A DNA stretch of 64,000 nt from the NCBI GenBank assembly GCA_041586155.1, contig JBFHAT010000009.1:20826-84825 (forward strand), written 5' to 3'. Under the pieces are notes generated by a model. It had not been told where the DNA came from and did no database searches. It worked only from the letters and a program-made list of their open reading frames with translations. Shown piece after piece: positions 49,651 to 58,254 of this stretch (position 1 is its first letter; each line of letters opens with the position of its first letter). Source of the stretch: JBFGJH01 sp041586155. Lineage in GTDB: Bacteria; Actinomycetota; Acidimicrobiia; Spongiisociales; JAENVV01. The translations under genes were made by a program, and so were the position numbers.

Positions 49651-50439
49651 TTGGCCAACGGAAACGACAACACCACATTGCTGGAGCGAGCCAAGGGGCT
49701 CGCCACCGAAACGTGGGAACGCCTTCATGGCAGCCAGGTGATGGAGTCGATTCTCCGGCCTGGCTCGCCTTTCAAGAAGGGCTACTCCGACTCACCTCGC
49801 AACCGTTCCTACGTGGTCATGAACAACGTGCTGTATCACCTCCACCCGGTGAAGGTGAAACGCCATGGCGTCCGCCTTTCCTACACACTGTGTCTGGGTG
49901 GATTGAGCTTCTTCCTTTTCATCCTCCTGACGATCACGGGCATCTTCTTGATGTTCTATTACGCCCCCACCGCCGAGGCGGCGTACGCCGATGTGCAGGA
50001 GCTCTCGACCTCGGTTGCATTCGGCTCGCTGGTCCGCAACATGCACCGATGGGGAGCTCACTTCATGGTGCTCACGGTGTTCCTCCACATGTCGCGGGTC
50101 TTCTACCACGGCGCCTACAAGCCACCACGCGAGTTCAACTGGGTCGTCGGAGTCATCTTGTTGCTGCTGACGCTGCTGCTTTCGTTCACCGGTTACCTGC
50201 TGCCGTGGGATCAGCTGGCGCTGTGGGCTGTGACCGTTGGCACCAACATGGCCGGGTTCGTGCCTGTCTTCGGCGAACAGGTCAAGTTCGTCCTGTTGGG
50301 CTCGTTGGAGGTGTCCGCCGACACCATCCTCAGGTGGTACGTTGGCCACGTGCTGTTCTTGCCGTTCATCATTGTGATCTTCATGGCCGTTCACTTTTGG
50401 AGGGTGCGCAAGGACGGCGGCATCTCGGGGCCCCTGTAG
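49651..50439 (+). CDS. Cytochrome b (b6-like, N-terminal half)
   Basis: A 262-residue cytochrome b with four core helices. The two haem-b His pairs are present: NMHRWGAHFMVLTVFLHMSR in helix B and WYVGHVLFLPFIIVIFMAVHFW (two pieces) in helix D; SFTGYLLPWDQ is the typical helix C quinone-site segment. The protein stops after helix D, as in b6, with the remaining helices in the next gene. TTG start preceded by GGAGGAACAG. It should oxidise menaquinol. Confidence 0.93.
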   Translation: MANGNDNTTLLERAKGLATETWERLHGSQVMESILRPGSPFKKGYSDSPRNRSYVVMNNVLYHLHPVKVKRHGVRLSYTLCLGGLSFFLFILLTITGIFLMFYYAPTAEAAYADVQELSTSVAFGSLVRNMHRWGAHFMVLTVFLHMSRVFYHGAYKPPREFNWVVGVILLLLTLLLSFTGYLLPWDQLALWAVTVGTNMAGFVPVFGEQVKFVLLGSLEVSADTILRWYVGHVLFLPFIIVIFMAVHFWRVRKDGGISGPL

Positions 50440-50448
50440 GAGACTGAG

Positions 50449-51432
50449 ATGGCTGAGATTCCCGAACATCTACTTCGCAGATCGGCCGAAGCCAAGGCCA
50501 AAGCTCTGGGCCTGCCGGTCGAGCAGGTGCTTGCCGAGATGAAAGGCGAAGCGCCGCCCACCCCGACAACCGAGCCCTCGGTTGCGGAGGCGTCGGCTCA
50601 GGCTGCGCCGGTTGCGGAGGCGTCGGCTCAGGCTGCGGATGCGCCAGTTGCGGAAGCGTCGGCTCAGGCTGCGGATGCGCCGGTTGTCGAGCCGGTGGCC
50701 GACACGGCAGCGGAGCCCGCCGCCCCGGCGGCTGTGGAGCAAGCGGTGCCCGCACCGGTGGCTACCGCCGTCACCGAACCTGCACCCGAACTTCCCGCAG
50801 GTGATGTGGAGCCGCCTTCGGGCAACGGTGGGCCAGCCGGCAACGGAGGCCGGGTCGCCACGTCCGTATCGCCCCGTCCGGTGGCTCCCGCGGAGAGCGG
50901 GCCGGAAGGCGTCCGGACCCAGCGACTGCTGACCGTCGTCAAGGCCAAAGCGATCCAGCAGGTCAAGGCCGAGCCCACCGACAAGGTCAGCACCTGGCCT
51001 CATCTGATGATCGCCGAATTCGCCTCGCTCCTGGCGGTGACTGCGGTACTGCTCGTGCTTTCGGTGATTCTGCAGGCGCCGCTCCTCGAGGCGGCCAACT
51101 TCAACGCCACGCCCAACCCCTCCAAGGCACCCTGGTATTTCCTCGGTCTGCAGGAGCTGCTGTCGTACTTCGATCCGCAGATCGCCGGTGTCACCGTGCC
51201 GACCATCGTCGGGTTGATCGGATTCATGGCGATTCCGTACGTCGACCGAAACCCGTCCATCAAGCCCTCCGATCGCAAGTTCGCCATCTTCATGTACACC
51301 TTCTTCTTCATGGGCTCGAGCGTCTTGACGATCCTCGGTGTGCTCTTCCGGGGCCCCGGCTTCAACTTCACCTACCCGTGGGCCGACGGGATCTTCTTCG
51401 ACGACCTCAAAGACTGGGTGAACTTCGAATGA
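50449..51432 (+). CDS. Cytochrome b subunit IV-like (petD-like) with helical module and linker
   Basis: A 327-residue protein in three parts. Residues 2-36 (IPEHLLRRSAEAKAKALGLPVEQVLAE) are a helical module like that of the two cytochromes c across the spacer; residues 37-175 are an Ala/Pro/Glu linker with three imperfect VAEASAQAA repeats; from about 180 on lie three helices of the C-terminal cytochrome b half. The quinol-site motif PEWY reads KAPWYFLGLQELL. It overlaps the Rieske start (ATGA). Confidence 0.88.
   Translation: MAEIPEHLLRRSAEAKAKALGLPVEQVLAEMKGEAPPTPTTEPSVAEASAQAAPVAEASAQAADAPVAEASAQAADAPVVEPVADTAAEPAAPAAVEQAVPAPVATAVTEPAPELPAGDVEPPSGNGGPAGNGGRVATSVSPRPVAPAESGPEGVRTQRLLTVVKAKAIQQVKAEPTDKVSTWPHLMIAEFASLLAVTAVLLVLSVILQAPLLEAANFNATPNPSKAPWYFLGLQELLSYFDPQIAGVTVPTIVGLIGFMAIPYVDRNPSIKPSDRKFAIFMYTFFFMGSSVLTILGVLFRGPGFNFTYPWADGIFFDDLKDWVNFE
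50581..50682 (+). repeat. Three tandem units (30, 36 and 36 bp) in the subunit IV linker
   Basis: GTTGCGGAGGCGTCGGCTCA-type units at 50581, 50611 and 50647 encode VAEASAQAA with optional DAP. Near-identical at DNA level, so recently duplicated. Confidence 0.9.
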
Positions 51433-52328
51433 CCACGAACCAGCTGATCTTCGTCGTGATTGCCGCAGTCCTGCTGTTCGCAGCGCTGGCTGCGTTCGGC
51501 ATTGCCTTCCGCCAGTCGAAACGAGACGATGAATGGCGTCGAAATCTCGAAGAGGACGCCCGCCGCAGTGACGCCGGCGTACCAGCAGGGGTGATTGCGG
51601 CCACGCGAGCATCCGCCGGAGCCGCCGACGCATCGGCCGAGGCATTGGCAGTGGAAGCGCCGGATGTCGAGGAGCCGGTCGAAGCGGTTCCCGCGTATCA
51701 GACCGTAGAAGCGCAGCGCGTCCTCGAGGTCAGCCCCGAAGAGGCGGGCATACTTCGGCGCCAGTTCCTCAACCGGGCGATGGCCGGCACGTTCTTCTCG
51801 GTGTTGGGGATCTTCGGCCTGGCCAGCTTTGGCTTCATGTGGCCCCGCGTGAAGGGCGGGTTCGGCGCCGACATCGACGCCGGGGATGCGGATGAGATTC
51901 GTAACGCTGTCTTCAACGCCGACGGCTCGGTGACACCGTTGTTCTGGCCGGAAGCAAAGTCGTGGATCGTGCCCATCTCCGACTCGCAAGAGGCAGGGTC
52001 GCAGTTCTCGGACAACGCGACGGTGGCGGGGGGCCTCGCGGCCCTATGGCAGAAGTGCGTTCACCTCGGTTGCCGGGTGCCGTGGTGTCAGACCTCGCAG
52101 GGTTTCGAGTGTCCGTGCCACGGCTCGAAGTACAACGTCCTCGGGGAGTACGAGGCCGGACCGGCGCCGCGCAACCTCGACCGGTTCGTGGTCGAGATCG
52201 ACGAGAGCAATAGGTTCATCGTTCGCACCAGCCAGGTGATCCCCACCGAACGTGCTCCGGCCAAGAACGCCCGGTACCCGCTGGGACCGAGCTGCATCAC
52301 GATCAGCGCGACCCAAGAGGAAGCCTGA
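51429..52328 (+). CDS. Rieske [2Fe-2S] subunit
   Basis: A 299-residue Rieske protein. A first helix (residues 6-26), a charged stretch and Ala-rich linker, then a second helix about 112-132 (RAMAGTFFSVLGIFGLASF) anchoring the cluster domain. Ligands are in CVHLGCRVPWC and CPCHGSKYN, with the disulfide Cys pair. Two helices before the domain is more than the one of bc1 Rieske proteins and resembles the actinobacterial QcrA style. It passes electrons from quinol to the cytochrome c encoded next. Confidence 0.94.
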   Translation: MTTNQLIFVVIAAVLLFAALAAFGIAFRQSKRDDEWRRNLEEDARRSDAGVPAGVIAATRASAGAADASAEALAVEAPDVEEPVEAVPAYQTVEAQRVLEVSPEEAGILRRQFLNRAMAGTFFSVLGIFGLASFGFMWPRVKGGFGADIDAGDADEIRNAVFNADGSVTPLFWPEAKSWIVPISDSQEAGSQFSDNATVAGGLAALWQKCVHLGCRVPWCQTSQGFECPCHGSKYNVLGEYEAGPAPRNLDRFVVEIDESNRFIVRTSQVIPTERAPAKNARYPLGPSCITISATQEEA

Positions 52329-52332
52329 CCAG

Positions 52333-53754
52333 GTGAGCAGCATCGTCATCGTCATCGTGGCGTTGGGCGCCCTCGGCTGGCTCGCCGTGCTCGTTGCATC
52401 GGGACTGCGCGGCCGCAACAAGGACGAGGTTCCTCCCAACCTCGATCCGTTCAAAACGGACGCCGAGTTGGAAGGTCGGCGCCTCGACCGTGTCATGTCG
52501 GTGGCGGTGATCTTGTCAGGGTTGCTGGCGATCTCTCTGCCGGTGTATTGGCTGGGCGAGATCGGGCGCCAGGAGGGCTTCGAAGAGCAATTCCACGAGG
52601 AGTCGGTCGAGCGCGGCCACGAGCATGTCGAAGAGTTCCAATGTGGCGCATGCCATGGTGCCGCTCTCGACGGGGGCGTGGCCGGGTTCGTGGACAAGCG
52701 CAGCGGGGTGGCCGTGTCGTGGGCGGCTCCGGCGCTCAACGACATCTTCTACCGCTACGACGAGGATGAGGTTCGCTTCTGGATCGTCTACGGGCGTCCG
52801 GGGAGCCCGATGCCTCCTTGGGGCCTCGACGGTGGTGGGCCCATGAACGAACAGCAGGTCCAAGAAGTCATCGATTACCTGAAGACGGTCCAGATCCCTC
52901 AGGCCGAGGCGGTGGCGGCAGTCGACACTCGCGTCGACCTGGCGCTGAGCAGCCTCGACGGCGCCGATGCCAGCGTGGACGCCCAGATCGCATCGCAACA
53001 AGAGCTGATCGCCGAGATCGAAGCAGCTCCCGGCCAGCTGGCGGCGTTGCGCCCCCTCGCCGAAGCCGCTGCGGCCATTCTCGCCGGCGCATCCGGGGTG
53101 GACGTCGACGAGGACGGTGTCACCGACCGAGTCGAGGCCGAGCTCTCCGCAGTTTCCGAAGACGCAGCCGCCATCGTCGCCGACCTGGCCCCGATCGTGC
53201 TCGACCCTCGAAACCCGGCTACGTCACCCGACGGGACGTCTGACCTGCGGGCCGCCGAGACATACGTCGCTGCGCTCGAGTCGGAGGTGTCGGCTCTGCA
53301 GCTCACGGTCGACCGCCAAGACGACCTGCTGGCCACCGCTGAGGAGGGCCTCGAGTTTCTCCAACAGGCGGGTGAGCAACGCAAGTACGCCGTCGATTTC
53401 CAGTCGGTGGCCGATGCCACGTTCGGCGGTGACGTCGACCAGGCACGAAGGGCCGTTGGCGTGTATCAGGCCTACTGTGCCCGCTGCCACACGTCAGGGT
53501 ATTCGGAAGGCCCGGCCTTCACGCAGGAGGTCGGATCGGGAGCCCTGGGACCTGCCCTGTGGGAGGGTCGAGCCAACGTTCAATTCCTCGATGCGGAATC
53601 GATGAAGAATTTCATCGCCAACGGCTCGGAGCTGGGAGTCGGGTACGGAGTGAATGGTGTCGGGCGCGGGTACATGCCCGGATTCGGACAGGTCCTGCCC
53701 GAAGAGGACCTCGACCTGCTCATCCAGTACTTGCGAGGGGAGGTGCTTCGCTGA
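52333..53754 (+). CDS. Two-haem cytochrome c with a long helical insert
   Basis: A 473-residue protein: an N-terminal helix, a second membrane segment about 57-76, a first haem domain with CGACHG and a Met in SPMPPWG, a long insert about residues 195-375 rich in Ala/Glu/Asp that looks like coiled coil and contains a Ca-loop-like DVDEDGVTD, and a second haem domain with CARCH and Met in YMPGFGQ. Ordinary two-haem cytochromes lack such an insert. GTG start 4 nt after the Rieske stop. It probably plays the cytochrome c1/QcrC role. Confidence 0.88.
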   Translation: MSSIVIVIVALGALGWLAVLVASGLRGRNKDEVPPNLDPFKTDAELEGRRLDRVMSVAVILSGLLAISLPVYWLGEIGRQEGFEEQFHEESVERGHEHVEEFQCGACHGAALDGGVAGFVDKRSGVAVSWAAPALNDIFYRYDEDEVRFWIVYGRPGSPMPPWGLDGGGPMNEQQVQEVIDYLKTVQIPQAEAVAAVDTRVDLALSSLDGADASVDAQIASQQELIAEIEAAPGQLAALRPLAEAAAAILAGASGVDVDEDGVTDRVEAELSAVSEDAAAIVADLAPIVLDPRNPATSPDGTSDLRAAETYVAALESEVSALQLTVDRQDDLLATAEEGLEFLQQAGEQRKYAVDFQSVADATFGGDVDQARRAVGVYQAYCARCHTSGYSEGPAFTQEVGSGALGPALWEGRANVQFLDAESMKNFIANGSELGVGYGVNGVGRGYMPGFGQVLPEEDLDLLIQYLRGEVLR

Positions 53755-54116
53755 TGCGTGAGCTGATGCGAGACATCCTGTCTCAGAATCTGTTGTTCAC
53801 GGGGATCTTCCTGTTCGTGGTGTCGATGCTGACGTTCTTCGGCACCGGCTACCTCATCACCGCCACCAACCTGGGCAAACGGCTCGCGTTCCTCGTGACG
53901 GGCGCCGGGATCTTCGGCTGGGGGGTTCTGAACTCTCTGCTGTTCGTGCTCTATGCGCCTCGCGGACCGAGGCCCGAGAACTTCGAGGGGCTGAACGCCT
54001 TCGAGATTCGGATCCTCCCGCTCACGTTCATGCTGGCATCCGCCATCCTGTTCGCCATGTTCCTGGTCGCCCTCAACCGCTACGAAGCCGACCAGAACCG
54101 TCAGCTCGAGTCCTGA
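53754..54116 (+). CDS. Small three-helix membrane protein, last gene of the bc-type operon
   Basis: A 120-residue protein with helices about residues 13-35, 42-66 and 85-110 and conserved-looking FGTGYLITATNLGKR and LFVLYAPRGPRP. Family unknown. The ATG is inside the cytochrome c stop (TGATG), so it is translated together with the complex and is likely an accessory subunit. Confidence 0.7.
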   Translation: MRELMRDILSQNLLFTGIFLFVVSMLTFFGTGYLITATNLGKRLAFLVTGAGIFGWGVLNSLLFVLYAPRGPRPENFEGLNAFEIRILPLTFMLASAILFAMFLVALNRYEADQNRQLES

Positions 54117-54143
54117 CGATTCCCTGCATCTCGGGAGCGGCGC

Positions 54144-54149
54144 TATCGT
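54144..54149 (+). promoter_or_regulatory. Putative -10 element, leaderless rex
   Basis: TATCGT exactly 6 nt before the GTG at 54156. Confidence 0.45.
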
Positions 54150-54153
54150 GCGC

Positions 54154-54171
54154 TTGTGAAAAAGGGCACAA
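54154..54171 (+). promoter_or_regulatory. Rex operator overlapping the rex start codon
   Basis: TTGTGAAAAAGGGCACAA fits the 18-bp Rex palindrome TTGTGAA-N4-TTCACAA at 12 of 14 fixed positions and lies across the start codon, directly after the -10 box. Rex bound here would block its own transcription when NADH is low. Confidence 0.6.
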
Positions 54172-54785
54172 TCCCGAAAGCGACGGTGGCCCGGCTGCCG
54201 ATGTACCTCCAGTGCCTCGAATCGCTCCCTGACTCGGCCACCACCGTCTCCTCCGAAGCGCTGGCTGAGATCGCGGCAGTGACTTCCGCCAAGGTCCGCA
54301 AAGACCTGTCCTGTCTCGGCTCGAATGGGGTGCGTGGTGTGGGCTACGACAAAGAGCAGCTCTGCGTCCTCATCCGCCGTGAGCTCGGTCTGACGCAGGA
54401 TTGGCCCGTCGTCATCGTCGGGGCGGGAAATCTGGGCACGGCGCTGGCCAACTACGGGGGATTTGCCACCTCCGGCTACCGGATCGTGGCGATCTACGAC
54501 GCCGACCCCGACAAGATCGGCACCTTCGTCGACGGCCTGGCCATCCGCCCCGTCGACACCCTCGACGCCGACATCACAGCGGAAAAAGTCGCGATCGGCA
54601 TCATCACCACCCCGGTCGGAGCCGCGCAAGAAACGGCGAGTCGCTTGGCGGCGGCAGGGGTCCGGTCCATCCTCAACTTCGCACCCGTCGTGGTTCGTGT
54701 TCCATCCTCGGTGCAGGTTCGTCACGTCGACCTTGCCACCGAGCTCCAGATCCTCAGCTACTACTCGCTGCGGTCGGCAGGCTGA
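54156..54785 (+). CDS. rex: Redox-sensing transcriptional repressor Rex
   Basis: A 209-residue Rex: N-terminal winged helix (IPKATVARLPMYLQCLESL, VSSEALAEIAAVTSAKVRKDLS, the DNA-contacting SNGVRGVGY) and a Rossmann domain with VGAGNLGTALANY binding NADH/NAD, ending in the helix YYSLRSAG. Rex represses respiratory genes until NADH rises. It lies just downstream of the bc-type operon, whose control by Rex is therefore likely. GTG start, leaderless. Confidence 0.95.
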   Translation: MKKGTIPKATVARLPMYLQCLESLPDSATTVSSEALAEIAAVTSAKVRKDLSCLGSNGVRGVGYDKEQLCVLIRRELGLTQDWPVVIVGAGNLGTALANYGGFATSGYRIVAIYDADPDKIGTFVDGLAIRPVDTLDADITAEKVAIGIITTPVGAAQETASRLAAAGVRSILNFAPVVVRVPSSVQVRHVDLATELQILSYYSLRSAG

Positions 54786-54794
54786 GCCGAGCGG

Positions 54795-54800
54795 TAACGT
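54795..54800 (+). promoter_or_regulatory. Putative -10 element, leaderless prenyl reductase gene
   Basis: TAACGT exactly 6 nt before the ATG at 54807. Confidence 0.45.
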
Positions 54801-54806
54801 GTGGCG

Positions 54807-56048
54807 ATGAGCGACTACGACGTGGTAGTGGTCGGAGGCGGCCCGGCCGGAGCGGCTGCCGCATACTGGCTGGCCCGGGGGGGCCGGTCCGTGCTGATGG
54901 CGGAGAAGTCCCGTTACCCGCGAGAGAAGACATGCGGTGACGGACTGACCCCGCGCTCCATCTACGAGCTGAGTCAGATGGGCTTCGACTTCTCGGCGGG
55001 GGAGTTTCACCAGATCGTCGGGCTACGCTCGTATGCGGGCGAGACCCTGCATCTGGAGATGCCGTGGCCGGACCACTCCCGGTACCCGAACTGGGGTGGG
55101 GTCATCCGCCGCCTGGACTTGGATCAGGCCGTCGCCCGCCTCGCCGAGAAAGAAGGGGCGGTGATACGGCAAGGCGTCACCGCAGTACCGCACGTCGTCG
55201 ACGGCCGGCTCGCCGGGATCGAGATGACGAATGGCGAAGACTCCGATGTGATCACGTCGACAGTGGTGGTCATCGCCGATGGATCGACCAGCCGATTCGG
55301 GCGTGCCCTCGGCACCGTCCGCGACAAGGACTATCCGCTCGGCCTCGCGGCCCGCGGCTACTACTCATCGCCACGATCGACCGACGCGTTCATGGAGAGT
55401 CAACTCGACATCCGTGACGAGCGGGGCGCGTCGATGCCCGGGTACGGCTGGGTGTTTCCGCTGGGCGACGGGACCGTCAACGTGGGCGTTGGCCTGCTTT
55501 CCACCTTCCGGCATTGGAAGGAGGTCAACACCACCAAGATGATGGGCGATTACGTCCGCTCGGCGCCCCGACATTGGGACCTGTCAGAAGCGCGCAAGCT
55601 GTCGGAGCCCCGCGGCGGCAAGCTATTGATGAGCTTCTCCAAAGGACCACGCGTTGGCCCGAACTGGGTGACCGTCGGCGATGCCATGGGAGCCATCAAC
55701 CCCTGGAACGGCGAGGGCATCGCATACGGCTACGAGACCGGACGGATGGCGGCAGAGCACATCGCGGCCGCGCTCGACGCCGACGACCTCGGACTGCTCC
55801 ACCGGTACGCCGACCACCTCGACGAGGTATATGGCGACTATTACCGGATGGCGCGAGTCTTCGTGAAGGCCATCGGGTACCCATGGGTGATGCGAACCCT
55901 CGCTCATACGGGCCTGCATTCCAAGCCGCTCATGGAATGGGTGCTCAAGGTCATGGCCAACCTCCTCGAGGAGGAGGATCGGGGAGTGGGCAGGCGTGCC
56001 TATGACCTCCTCGAGGGTCTGGTTCGGGTAGCGCCGCTCCGCGTCTGA
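54807..56048 (+). CDS. Geranylgeranyl reductase-family flavoprotein (MenJ-like)
   Basis: A 413-residue FAD enzyme of the geranylgeranyl reductase group: dinucleotide site VVVGGGPAGAAAAYWLA, EKSRYPREKTCGDGLTPRS (family signature with the redox-relevant Cys), PGYGWVFPLGDGTVNVGVG and GDAMGAINPWNGEGIAYG. In mycobacteria such an enzyme (MenJ) saturates one double bond of menaquinone's tail. Its place beside a quinol-oxidising complex supports that role; archaeal-type lipid reduction is the alternative. Confidence 0.87.
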   Translation: MSDYDVVVVGGGPAGAAAAYWLARGGRSVLMAEKSRYPREKTCGDGLTPRSIYELSQMGFDFSAGEFHQIVGLRSYAGETLHLEMPWPDHSRYPNWGGVIRRLDLDQAVARLAEKEGAVIRQGVTAVPHVVDGRLAGIEMTNGEDSDVITSTVVVIADGSTSRFGRALGTVRDKDYPLGLAARGYYSSPRSTDAFMESQLDIRDERGASMPGYGWVFPLGDGTVNVGVGLLSTFRHWKEVNTTKMMGDYVRSAPRHWDLSEARKLSEPRGGKLLMSFSKGPRVGPNWVTVGDAMGAINPWNGEGIAYGYETGRMAAEHIAAALDADDLGLLHRYADHLDEVYGDYYRMARVFVKAIGYPWVMRTLAHTGLHSKPLMEWVLKVMANLLEEEDRGVGRRAYDLLEGLVRVAPLRV

Positions 56049-56061
56049 CGTCATCGCGCCC

Positions 56062-58089
56062 TCAAGGCCCACTCGTCTCCAGTTCCCACAGCTGATCGGC
56101 AACCAGATCGCGCGCGGTCGCGACGTACCGGCGGAACGTGCTGTACGACATGTGCGCCTGACGAGCGGCCGCCTCGTGATTGGGCGCCGGGTTGAGGAAT
56201 CCGTGATACAAAGCCGGGTAGAGCTTGGCGGTGTCCTCGGAGCTGGTCGCCTTCTCGGCCGCCTCCTTGATCAACTGCCGCAAGCTCTCCACCGGCTCCC
56301 CGCCCGCCAGTCGGCGGACGACCAGCGACGAGCGCAGCAACGGGCTGGCCCGCAGCGCAGCTTCTCTCCCATAGTTGCGCAGTGCGTCATGAACGGCGCT
56401 CCGGAACTCCTTCTCGGCGAGGACCACCAGGTCCATCGCCGGTTCTTCGACGACGAAGACCGGCTCCTCCGCAACCTCGCGAGCTGCCAGCAGGTCGAGC
56501 CACGCCACCGGCGGACGCGCTCGCCAGTCGTGCCCGAAGACGCCGTAGCCCGGCCCTTCGAACATGGTGTGGCGGGGCATGTCTGCGTAGGCGAAGAGCG
56601 CCTCCCAGAACAGGGGCTCGGCGCAGATCAGGTAGGACTGGACAAGGCGGGGGGTTGTCAGGTAGCGATGCACCATTTCGATGAATATCCGGCTCTGAAC
56701 CGGTGAGATGCCCTGATACTCGCTGCCAGACATCCAATAGCGAAACAACAGTGCACTCTCGCCGTCGCGCAGGGCAACCGAGGTCGCTTCCACTATGGGG
56801 GCGGCAACCGGGTCGAACGCCACCTCGTGCGGCGTCAGCTCATGCAGGGGCAGCTGCAGGAAGAAGCCGGCCATCGAGGCCAGCGGCGCCCGCACGATGG
56901 TGAACCAAGACGGCGCGCGCTCGAGCCACCGCTGGGCGATTGCGGCGCTCTGACCGCCTTCGTGGGCTCGCACCATGGCGAGGATTGTTTCGGCGTCGTC
57001 GGGATGGAACACATCCATGTGCGCCTCGCCTTCGCCCGAAAAGTCCATGTAAGGCCCGACGAACGGGCTGTCACGATGCAGATAGACGTAGTCCATCAGC
57101 GTTTGGACATGATCCGTCGGCACCGTCTCGAGCCGGATGCGGTAGTGGGCGCGGGCTCGGTCGTGCAACTCGACGAACCGGTTCGGGTTCCGCCACTTGA
57201 GGTCACGAGCCAGCGCCTCGCGCGCAAGGTCGTGTGGGGCGACTCCGCGGGGATGAGTCTCGATGAACGACAAATCGGCCAGCCAGCTGAACAAGCGCAC
57301 CGGGTCGTCGATGCCAAGCGCAGTCGCCAGGAGCTCTTCCGTCGTGGTGCGGACGAGTGCCGAGAGTTCGATGGCGGCGCGCCGCTCAGGATCTGCCACG
57401 CTGTCCAGGAGGGTCTCGACCAGCCGATGAACGACGGCTGGTGCTTCCACGGGGTCGAAGCGGAGATCGGGATCCTGTTGGAAGAGTTCGGCCACCAGGC
57501 TCAGCGCGAGCGGGTGCCCGTGAGTGAAGTCGAGGATTGCGGCGTGCTCGCGATCGGGGACCTGGCGCCGCCGCAGTATCTCTCTGGAACTGGCGCGGTC
57601 GAGATTGCGGACCTGCAGCGAGTGGTGGAGGCCGGCGAGGCTGGGGCTGGTGAGCCACTCCAACGTCGGCTTGCTCCGCCCAGACAGCACGACGCGTGTG
57701 CTGCCGGGCAACAACGGAGTGAACCGCTCTCTGATCCACGGATCGAGGACGGACAAGGCCTCGTACGTGTCGACCATGATCACCGTCGGACGGTCCATCA
57801 GCATGTGGTCGAATGCATCGAAGTCGTCTACTCCGGCGGATGCGCACAGAGCCCGTACCAGGCCCGGTGGGGTCGCGTCGACGTCGCGACCGTCGACGGC
57901 CACGACCGCGAATCCCCTGTCCAGGGCACTGTCGGCGAACAGACCCAGCAGCGTGGACTTCCCCACTCCCGGGGACCCGTGCACGTGCAATGCGGCAGCC
58001 GACGGCGGGTCGCACAACACACGGTCGCGAAAGAGGTTGAGCTCGGCACGGCGCCCCACGATGAACTGGCGCCTGGCTTTGGACATCAT
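56062..58089 (-). CDS. STAND-type ATPase with C-terminal HTH-like region
   Basis: A 675-residue signal-transduction ATPase. NTPase about residues 10-190: FVGRRAEL-like IVGRRAELNLF, Walker A HGSPGVGKSTLL, Walker B TVIMVDTYEAL, sensor-like VVLSGRSKP; then the STAND linker GHPLALSLV and a winged-helix stretch to about 300; 300-600 is a helical sensor region without recognised repeats. The last 60 residues (NHEAAARQAHMSYSTFRRYVATA) look like a helix-turn-helix, suggesting a MalT/LuxR-like regulator. The target is unknown; it stands alone and convergent with the reductase gene. Confidence 0.75.
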   Translation of the reverse strand: MMSKARRQFIVGRRAELNLFRDRVLCDPPSAAALHVHGSPGVGKSTLLGLFADSALDRGFAVVAVDGRDVDATPPGLVRALCASAGVDDFDAFDHMLMDRPTVIMVDTYEALSVLDPWIRERFTPLLPGSTRVVLSGRSKPTLEWLTSPSLAGLHHSLQVRNLDRASSREILRRRQVPDREHAAILDFTHGHPLALSLVAELFQQDPDLRFDPVEAPAVVHRLVETLLDSVADPERRAAIELSALVRTTTEELLATALGIDDPVRLFSWLADLSFIETHPRGVAPHDLAREALARDLKWRNPNRFVELHDRARAHYRIRLETVPTDHVQTLMDYVYLHRDSPFVGPYMDFSGEGEAHMDVFHPDDAETILAMVRAHEGGQSAAIAQRWLERAPSWFTIVRAPLASMAGFFLQLPLHELTPHEVAFDPVAAPIVEATSVALRDGESALLFRYWMSGSEYQGISPVQSRIFIEMVHRYLTTPRLVQSYLICAEPLFWEALFAYADMPRHTMFEGPGYGVFGHDWRARPPVAWLDLLAAREVAEEPVFVVEEPAMDLVVLAEKEFRSAVHDALRNYGREAALRASPLLRSSLVVRRLAGGEPVESLRQLIKEAAEKATSSEDTAKLYPALYHGFLNPAPNHEAAARQAHMSYSTFRRYVATARDLVADQLWELETSGP

Positions 58090-58254
58090 CTCGCCGAGAC
58101 GATCAGCCGTTGCCGCCTCCTAGCCGGCCCGCCCGATTCTATGGGACCGGTGACCGGTGCGGAGGATGAACAGTCGCTGAGCTTGAACGTGAGCAATCCG
58201 AGCGGATAGAAGTACCGGCTGGAGCCGAATGGCGGCTCGGAATGGAAGGGATCC

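Noticed and set aside
56827..58209. A 460-codon open frame on the plus strand
   Set aside because: Antisense to the STAND ATPase, with no domain-like sequence and no start signal.
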